Positions 5,787 to 9,636 of a stretch of 9,636 nt of DNA are shown one piece after another. This DNA comes from an uncultured bacterium (GTDB taxonomy: Bacteria; Actinomycetota; Coriobacteriia; Coriobacteriales; Coriobacteriaceae). Where the stretch lies: NCBI GenBank assembly GCA_905215275.1, contig CAJMPE010000063.1, forward strand, positions 1-9,636, written 5' to 3'. The translations under genes were made by a program, and so were the position numbers. Each line of letters begins with the position of its first letter. Position 1 is the stretch's first letter. Under the pieces are notes generated by a model that saw only the letters and a program-made list of their open reading frames with translations, did not search any database and was not told the DNA's origin.

Positions 5787-6737
5787 TTAGCAGGAGAAGT
5801 CGACGCTGTCGATGATGTCCTTAAGGGCCTTTGCAGAGACGGTGAGCTCATGCTGCTCGTCATCGTTCAGCGGCACGGGGACGCGGCAGACAACGCCGTC
5901 GCGGCCAACGACGGTCGGCATGGAGATGGCCAGATCGGACAGGCCGTACTCGCCCACCATGAGTGAGGAGACAGGCAGAACGGTCTGCTCATCGCGCATG
6001 ACGGCAGTGCAGATGCGCTTGACGGCCATAGCGACACCGTAGTAGGTGGCGTGCTTCTTCTCGATGATGGTGTAGGCGGAGTTCTTGACGTCCTCGGCGA
6101 TGCGCTTCTCGGCGGCCTCATGCTCCAGGTGGCCGTGAAGCTCGCAGAAGGTGTTCAGCGGCACGCCGGCAACCTGAGCGCTGGACCAAGCGACGAACTC
6201 GGAGTCACCATGCTCGCCCATGACATAGGCCTGAACGTCACGCGGGTCAACCTCGACGTGAGCGCCGAGCATCTGCTGCAGACGGCCGGTGTCGAGCACG
6301 GTGCCGGAGCCGATGACATGGCCCTCGGACAGACCGGACATCTTGATGGCGGCGTATGTCAGAACGTCGACCGGGTTGGAGACGATGAGCAGAATGCCGT
6401 CGAAGCCAGACTTCTTAATCTCGGGAATAATGGACTTGAAGATGCTGACGTTCTTGTTGACCAGGTCCAGGCGGGTCTCACCGGGCTTCTGGGCAGCACC
6501 AGCGGTGACGACGATCATGGCGGCGTCGGCGACATCGGAGTAATCGCCGGCGTAGATCTTCATCGGCTCGGCAAACGTCATGCCGTGCGCGATATCCAGG
6601 GCCTCACCCTCGGCGCGGTTCTTGTCCACGTCGATGAGGACCATCTCGGAGAACAGACCACTCTGCATCAACGCGAACGCCGACGACGAACCGACGAAAC
6701 CGCAGCCGACAATAGCGACCTTCTTCTCGTTAACCAT
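5787..6737 (-). CDS. ldh: L-lactate dehydrogenase
   Basis: The enzyme reduces pyruvate to L-lactate with NADH, regenerating NAD+ during fermentation. The 316-residue product (family usual 310-330) has the dinucleotide motif GCGFVG (11-16) with the acidic residue ending the second strand (VLIDVD), the mobile-loop segment AAQKPGETRLDL (81-92) with catalytic Arg89, SNPVD (120-124), GSGTVLDTGRLQ (143-154) with Asp149 and Arg152, and GEHGDSE (174-180) with catalytic His176. Gln83 sits where lactate dehydrogenases carry Gln and malate dehydrogenases carry Arg, which supports the LDH call. The ATG at 6737 follows GGGAG by about six bases and gives the normal MVNEKKVAIVG N-terminus; the longer in-frame opening to 6815 would add 26 unrelated residues and run through a hairpin. 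It ends in its own terminator and has a 201-bp upstream gap, so it is probably transcribed alone. Confidence 0.95.
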   Translation of the reverse strand: MVNEKKVAIVGCGFVGSSSAFALMQSGLFSEMVLIDVDKNRAEGEALDIAHGMTFAEPMKIYAGDYSDVADAAMIVVTAGAAQKPGETRLDLVNKNVSIFKSIIPEIKKSGFDGILLIVSNPVDVLTYAAIKMSGLSEGHVIGSGTVLDTGRLQQMLGAHVEVDPRDVQAYVMGEHGDSEFVAWSSAQVAGVPLNTFCELHGHLEHEAAEKRIAEDVKNSAYTIIEKKHATYYGVAMAVKRICTAVMRDEQTVLPVSSLMVGEYGLSDLAISMPTVVGRDGVVCRVPVPLNDDEQHELTVSAKALKDIIDSVDFSC

Positions 6738-6763
6738 TTGAAACTCCCATCTCTCTCCACAAA

Positions 6764-6794
6764 CAAGCCGCCCGGGAACGACCCGAGCGGCTTG
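6764..6794 (-). promoter_or_regulatory. Stem-loop in the ldh leader, 27 nt before the start codon
   Basis: CAAGCCGC (6764-6771) pairs perfectly with GCGGCTTG (6787-6794); after one C/A mismatch, four further pairs extend the stem to a 5-base loop. On the minus strand it is followed only by TTTG, then the purine-rich ribosome binding region. It may be a leader hairpin that stabilises or attenuates the ldh transcript, or the terminator of upstream transcription if the ldh promoter lies between it and the ATG, for which there is little room. Confidence 0.5.
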
Positions 6795-6895
6795 CCGTAA
6801 TCCCAATACATCCAATCGGGACTTTGATTATGCTCCTATTCGCAGCCAAATATCGACCGTTTACCGAAATTATTTGCAGGATTCGTAAAATAACT

Positions 6896-6915
6896 GCACG
6901 AAATCGGTTTCGAGC
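6896..6915 (-). terminator. Inverted repeat after the aminotransferase: weak terminator or operator
   Basis: GCACGAAATCGGTTTCGAGC is an inverted repeat with 7 of 8 arm pairs around TCGG. It lies 24 nt past the aminotransferase stop. On the minus strand it is followed by AGTTATTTTA, a poor T-tract, so it could be a weak terminator. Its position about 160 nt upstream of ldh also permits an operator role. Confidence 0.35.
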
Positions 6916-6938
6916 TATTGACGAGCCGAAACAACTTT

Positions 6939-8102
6939 CTAATACAGGCCCGCCTCGCGAATGGCCTCGACAGCCAAAGCGATCTGATCGGGCGGCAGGA
7001 CCAGTGCCATACGCACGTGCCCCTCGCCCGAAGGGCCAAAGCTCGCGCCCGGCGTCACCACAACGCCGGCCTTCTCCATGAGCTCCTCGCAAAACGCCAT
7101 GGAATCGGTGCGACCACCGGGAAGCTTGGCCCACACAAACATAGAACCATGCGCGTTGGGACGCTCCCAGCCCAGGCCCTCAAGACCGTCGCACAGGGCA
7201 TCGCGACGCTCCTGGTACTTCAGACGCTGCGCCTCGACCTCATCGCGCGGTCCATTAAGGCACGCGATGGCGGCCTTCTGGATCGGGAAGAACATGCCAA
7301 AGTCGATCTGGCCGCGCAGCTTGGCAAAGGCCGAGACCACATCCTCGCGACCGACCAAAAAGCCGATGCGGGCACCGGTGACGTTAAACGACTTGGAAAG
7401 CGAGAAGAACTCCACGCCCACCTCGAGCGCACCGGGATACTGCAAGAAGCTGCCGCCGGGCTCGCCGTCAAACACGATGTCGGAGTACGCGTTGTCATGG
7501 ACGATGAGTAGGTCGTGCTCGCGGGCGAAAGCGATGATCTCCTCGTAGACCTCGGGCGTGCCCACCGAACCCACCGGGTTCGCGGGCAGCGACACGATCA
7601 TGTACTTGGCACGATCGGCCACCTCGGGATCGATACCCGCCACATAGGGCAGGTAATTGTGCTCGGCAACCAGCGGATAGTACTCGAGCTTGGCATCGGC
7701 AATCTTGGCACCCGCCTCAAAGACCGGGTAGCACGGATCGGGAACCAGAATGGTGTCACCCGGATCGAGCAGGGCCAGGCCCAAATGACCCACGCCCTCC
7801 TGCGTGCCGTTGCACGACTGCACCATGGACGGCGTAATGCCCGAAACGCCAAAGCGACGCTCATAGTAATCGCACACGGCTTGCTTGAGTTCGGGCAGGT
7901 CGCGCAGGGCATACTTCCACATCTCGGGATCTTGGGCTGCTTGCGTGAGCGCCTCGACCACATGGTCGTACGGCTTAAAGTCGGGCGTGCCCACGCTCAT
8001 GTTGTAAATGGTCTTGCCCTGAGCCTTCAGCGCGAGAAGCTTGTTGTTGAGCGAGGCGAAGACCTCCGCGCCAAAGCGGTCGAGACGCTGCGATGCCTGC
8101 AT
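6939..8102 (-). CDS. PLP-dependent class I/II aminotransferase, possibly for (N-acetyl-)diaminopimelate
   Basis: This 387-residue protein is a fold-type I aminotransferase. Seen in the sequence: VGTPDFKP (37-44), NGTQEG (98-103, cofactor phosphate region), PANPVGS (173-179, Asn175), HDNAYSD (202-208, Asp203 and Tyr206), SLSKSFNVTGARIGF (234-248, PLP-binding Lys237 and Arg245) and GHVRMAL (361-367, Arg364, which would bind the substrate carboxylate). The overall pattern is closest to the group containing LL-diaminopimelate and N-acetyl-diaminopimelate aminotransferases and AspC-like enzymes. Because DapH in the same window commits to acetylated intermediates, an acetyl-DAP aminotransferase is needed somewhere; this gene is a candidate, but aspartate, alanine or other amino acids are equally possible. 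The ATG at 8102 follows AAAGGTGG; the 33 codons open upstream would run through a terminator hairpin and are rejected. Confidence 0.85.
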   Translation of the reverse strand: MQASQRLDRFGAEVFASLNNKLLALKAQGKTIYNMSVGTPDFKPYDHVVEALTQAAQDPEMWKYALRDLPELKQAVCDYYERRFGVSGITPSMVQSCNGTQEGVGHLGLALLDPGDTILVPDPCYPVFEAGAKIADAKLEYYPLVAEHNYLPYVAGIDPEVADRAKYMIVSLPANPVGSVGTPEVYEEIIAFAREHDLLIVHDNAYSDIVFDGEPGGSFLQYPGALEVGVEFFSLSKSFNVTGARIGFLVGREDVVSAFAKLRGQIDFGMFFPIQKAAIACLNGPRDEVEAQRLKYQERRDALCDGLEGLGWERPNAHGSMFVWAKLPGGRTDSMAFCEELMEKAGVVVTPGASFGPSGEGHVRMALVLPPDQIALAVEAIREAGLY

Positions 8103-8120
8103 GGTGCCACCTTTCGATAT

Positions 8121-8152
8121 AAAAAACGCGGCGCTCCGACAAGAGCGCCGCG
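8121..8152 (-). terminator. Strong intrinsic terminator between nadE and the aminotransferase, in the latter's leader
   Basis: CGCGGCGCTC (8127-8136) and GAGCGCCGCG (8143-8152) are a perfect 10-bp GC-rich stem around CGACAA. On the minus strand the stem is followed by TTTTTT (8126-8121). It can terminate nadE transcripts, since the nadE stop is about 70 nt upstream. But only 18 nt separate the T-tract from the aminotransferase ATG, and those contain its ribosome binding site, leaving no room for a promoter after it. Confidence 0.88.
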
Positions 8153-8164
8153 CGATACGGGCCA

Positions 8165-8197
8165 TCAGATTGCAAAAGTGTAACGCTTGCAACCCCC
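8165..8197 (-). promoter_or_regulatory. Candidate promoter/operator for the aminotransferase
   Basis: On the minus strand TTGCAA, 17 bases, then TCTGAT gives hexamers matching 4 of 6 consensus bases each at ideal spacing, upstream of the leader terminator. Overlapping it, TGCAAGCGTTACA (8179-8191) is an imperfect inverted repeat (TGnAA...TTnCA) similar to LacI-family operators but one base short of the usual spacing. Suggestive only. Confidence 0.25.
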
Positions 8198-8220
8198 GCA
8201 TTGGTTCAATTTAGCCAACC

Positions 8221-9636
8221 TTAGTCAATTGGATTGAGCGCGTCGATCTGCGCAAGCCACAAACGCGAACTGGCGTCACTCGGCATACGCCAATCGCCGC
8301 GCGGGCTGAGCGTCACCGAGCCCACCTTGGGACCATCGGGCAGGCAGCTGCGCTTAAACTGCTGGGCAAAGAAGCGACGATAGAACGTACGCAGCCACGT
8401 GTGGACGGTCTTGGCGTCGTAGACACCCTCGAAACTCTTGAGCGCCATGCGGTAGATCCTGCCCGGCTCAAAGCCAAAACGCAGCAGGTAGTAGAGGAAG
8501 TAGTCGTGCAACTCGTACGGGCCCACCAAATCCTCAGTCTTCTGCGCAATCTCGCCGTCGCCCGTGGGCGGCAGAAGCTCGGGAGATACCGGCGTATCGA
8601 GGATATCGAGCAAGACCTCGGCAATACGCCCGCCAAAGACATCAGCCGCATAGCGCACCAGATGGCGCACAAGCGTCTTGGGCACGCTCGCATTGACGGC
8701 ATACATGCTCATGTGGTCTCCGTTATAGGTAGCCCAGCCGAGCGCCAGTTCCGAAAGATCGCCCGTACCGATGACAAAACCGCCAGCCTGGTTGGCCAGA
8801 TCCATCAGAATCTGCGTGCGCTCGCGGGCCTGACTGTTCTCGTAAGTCACGTCCTGCACGGCAGGATCGTGCTCAATGTCCTTGAAGTGCTGCTCCACGG
8901 CCGCGTGGATCGAAACCTCGCGGAAGCTCACACCCAGGTCGCGGGCGAGCGACTCGGCATTCGACTTGGTGCGATGCGTCGTGCCAAAGCCGGGCATGGA
9001 CACGGCCGTGATACCGGTGCGCGGCAGCCCCAGCGCATCAAAGGCGCGCACGGTCACAAGCAGTGCCAACGTGGAGTCCAGGCCGCCCGAAAGACCGATG
9101 ACGGCCGCCTTGGTACCCGTATGGGCAAGGCGGGTCTTGAGGCCGGCGGTCTGCAGGTCGAGGATGGTCTCGCAACGCTCGGCCAGGTCGCCATGGTCGG
9201 CCGGCACAAAGGGCGCGCGGGGGAAGACACGGTCGATGTCGCAGGCGTTGCGCAGGACGGGAGCCTCGGAGAGTGTGCTCTCAAAAGAGAACTCAACGGT
9301 CGTGGCCTCCGGCGCATCGTCCGCGCGCGCCCACGTCGTCGAGCGGCGGCGCTCGGCAACCAGACGGTCAAGATCGATATCGGCGACGGCCATATCGCAG
9401 GTAAGCAGTTTGGTGGCGGCGAGCTTGGAGCCATTTTCGTAGATAAGGTTCTCCCCCGCAAAGACCATGTCGGTCGTAGACTCGCCCTCGCTCGCGTCTG
9501 CATAGGCATAGGCACAGTACAGGCGCGCACTCTGATTGGAGATGAGGCTGCGGCGGTAATCTGCCTTACCGATAATCTCGTCCGAGGCCGACGGGTTGAG
9601 AATCACCGTCGCACCGGCAAGCGCCATCTCGGTCGA
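8221..9636 (-). CDS. nadE: Glutamine-dependent NAD+ synthetase (NadE), C-terminal part; 5' end outside the window
   Basis: The enzyme converts nicotinic acid adenine dinucleotide to NAD+ using ATP and ammonia released from glutamine. The frame is open to the window edge, and the visible 472 codons are about two thirds of a two-domain NadE (usually about 640-680 residues). The first roughly 130 codons are the end of the nitrilase-like glutaminase domain (ALAGATVILNPSAS, then NQSARLYCAYAYAD). The glutaminase Cys and the true start lie beyond the edge; the Met at 9627 is internal. The synthetase domain follows, with the ATP-binding loop GLSGGLDS (about nt 9070-9095), NSQARERTQILMDLAN and GTGDLSELALGWATYNGDH. 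The C-terminus keeps PSDASSRLWLAQ. The stop at 8221 is followed by a strong terminator hairpin at 8121-8152. Confidence 0.95.
   Translation of the reverse strand, partial: STEMALAGATVILNPSASDEIIGKADYRRSLISNQSARLYCAYAYADASEGESTTDMVFAGENLIYENGSKLAATKLLTCDMAVADIDLDRLVAERRRSTTWARADDAPEATTVEFSFESTLSEAPVLRNACDIDRVFPRAPFVPADHGDLAERCETILDLQTAGLKTRLAHTGTKAAVIGLSGGLDSTLALLVTVRAFDALGLPRTGITAVSMPGFGTTHRTKSNAESLARDLGVSFREVSIHAAVEQHFKDIEHDPAVQDVTYENSQARERTQILMDLANQAGGFVIGTGDLSELALGWATYNGDHMSMYAVNASVPKTLVRHLVRYAADVFGGRIAEVLLDILDTPVSPELLPPTGDGEIAQKTEDLVGPYELHDYFLYYLLRFGFEPGRIYRMALKSFEGVYDAKTVHTWLRTFYRRFFAQQFKRSCLPDGPKVGSVTLSPRGDWRMPSDASSRLWLAQIDALNPID

Noticed and set aside
6738..6815. Longer ldh start at 6815
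   Set aside because: It would add 26 residues unlike any LDH N-terminus and would be encoded through a hairpin; the ATG at 6737 has a well-spaced ribosome binding site.
8103..8201. Longer aminotransferase start at 8201
   Set aside because: The extra 33 codons run through a perfect terminator hairpin and do not resemble the family; the ATG at 8102 has a good ribosome binding site.
8103..8220. T-box or other known riboswitch in the aminotransferase leader
   Set aside because: The space before the terminator is too short for a T-box and no specifier or T-box consensus is visible.
9618..9636. Met at 9627 as the nadE start
   Set aside because: The frame stays open to the window edge and the residues on both sides belong inside the nitrilase-type domain, so the real start is outside.

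Overview
This is a GC-rich window with compact genes and clear Shine-Dalgarno sites, holding housekeeping metabolic genes. Gene content and codon use suggest a Coriobacteriia-type actinobacterium, perhaps Collinsella-like. That is an inference from style and content; no marker gene in the window proves it.

Left part, plus strand (1-3130): a lysine/diaminopimelate operon. The 3' part of lysA runs without any stop codon into dapA. It is followed by dapB, which overlaps dapA by 8 nt and starts with TTG, and then by dapH, the tetrahydrodipicolinate N-acetyltransferase. Together these supply the first two DAP-pathway steps (DapA, DapB), entry into the acetylated branch (DapH) and the final decarboxylation to lysine (LysA). 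The acetyl-DAP aminotransferase, deacetylase and epimerase are not in the operon as seen. The uninterrupted LysA-DapA reading frame, with a well-placed internal ribosome binding site before the DapA Met, is the most unusual thing in the window.

Junction (3131-3382): a perfect 14-bp hairpin directly after the dapH stop, then about 160 bp without an intact gene but with a short coding-like remnant on the minus strand, then a terminator that can serve both converging transcription units.

Right part, all minus strand, read from right to left: nadE (its 5' end is outside the window), a class I/II aminotransferase, L-lactate dehydrogenase, a DUF2974/Mbeg1-like alpha/beta hydrolase, and an NdpA/YejK-type nucleoid-associated protein. 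These five genes are separated by gaps of about 110-200 bp containing hairpins, so they look like mostly separate transcription units. The aminotransferase and ldh both have a strong hairpin very close upstream of their start codons. The one before the aminotransferase is a textbook intrinsic terminator ending 18 nt before the ATG, which suggests transcriptional attenuation. Two related short palindromic (REP-like) elements flank the hydrolase gene.

No RNA gene, CRISPR array, insertion sequence, prophage or defence system was seen. The aminotransferase is a plausible candidate for the missing acetyl-DAP aminotransferase step, but the sequence alone does not settle its substrate.
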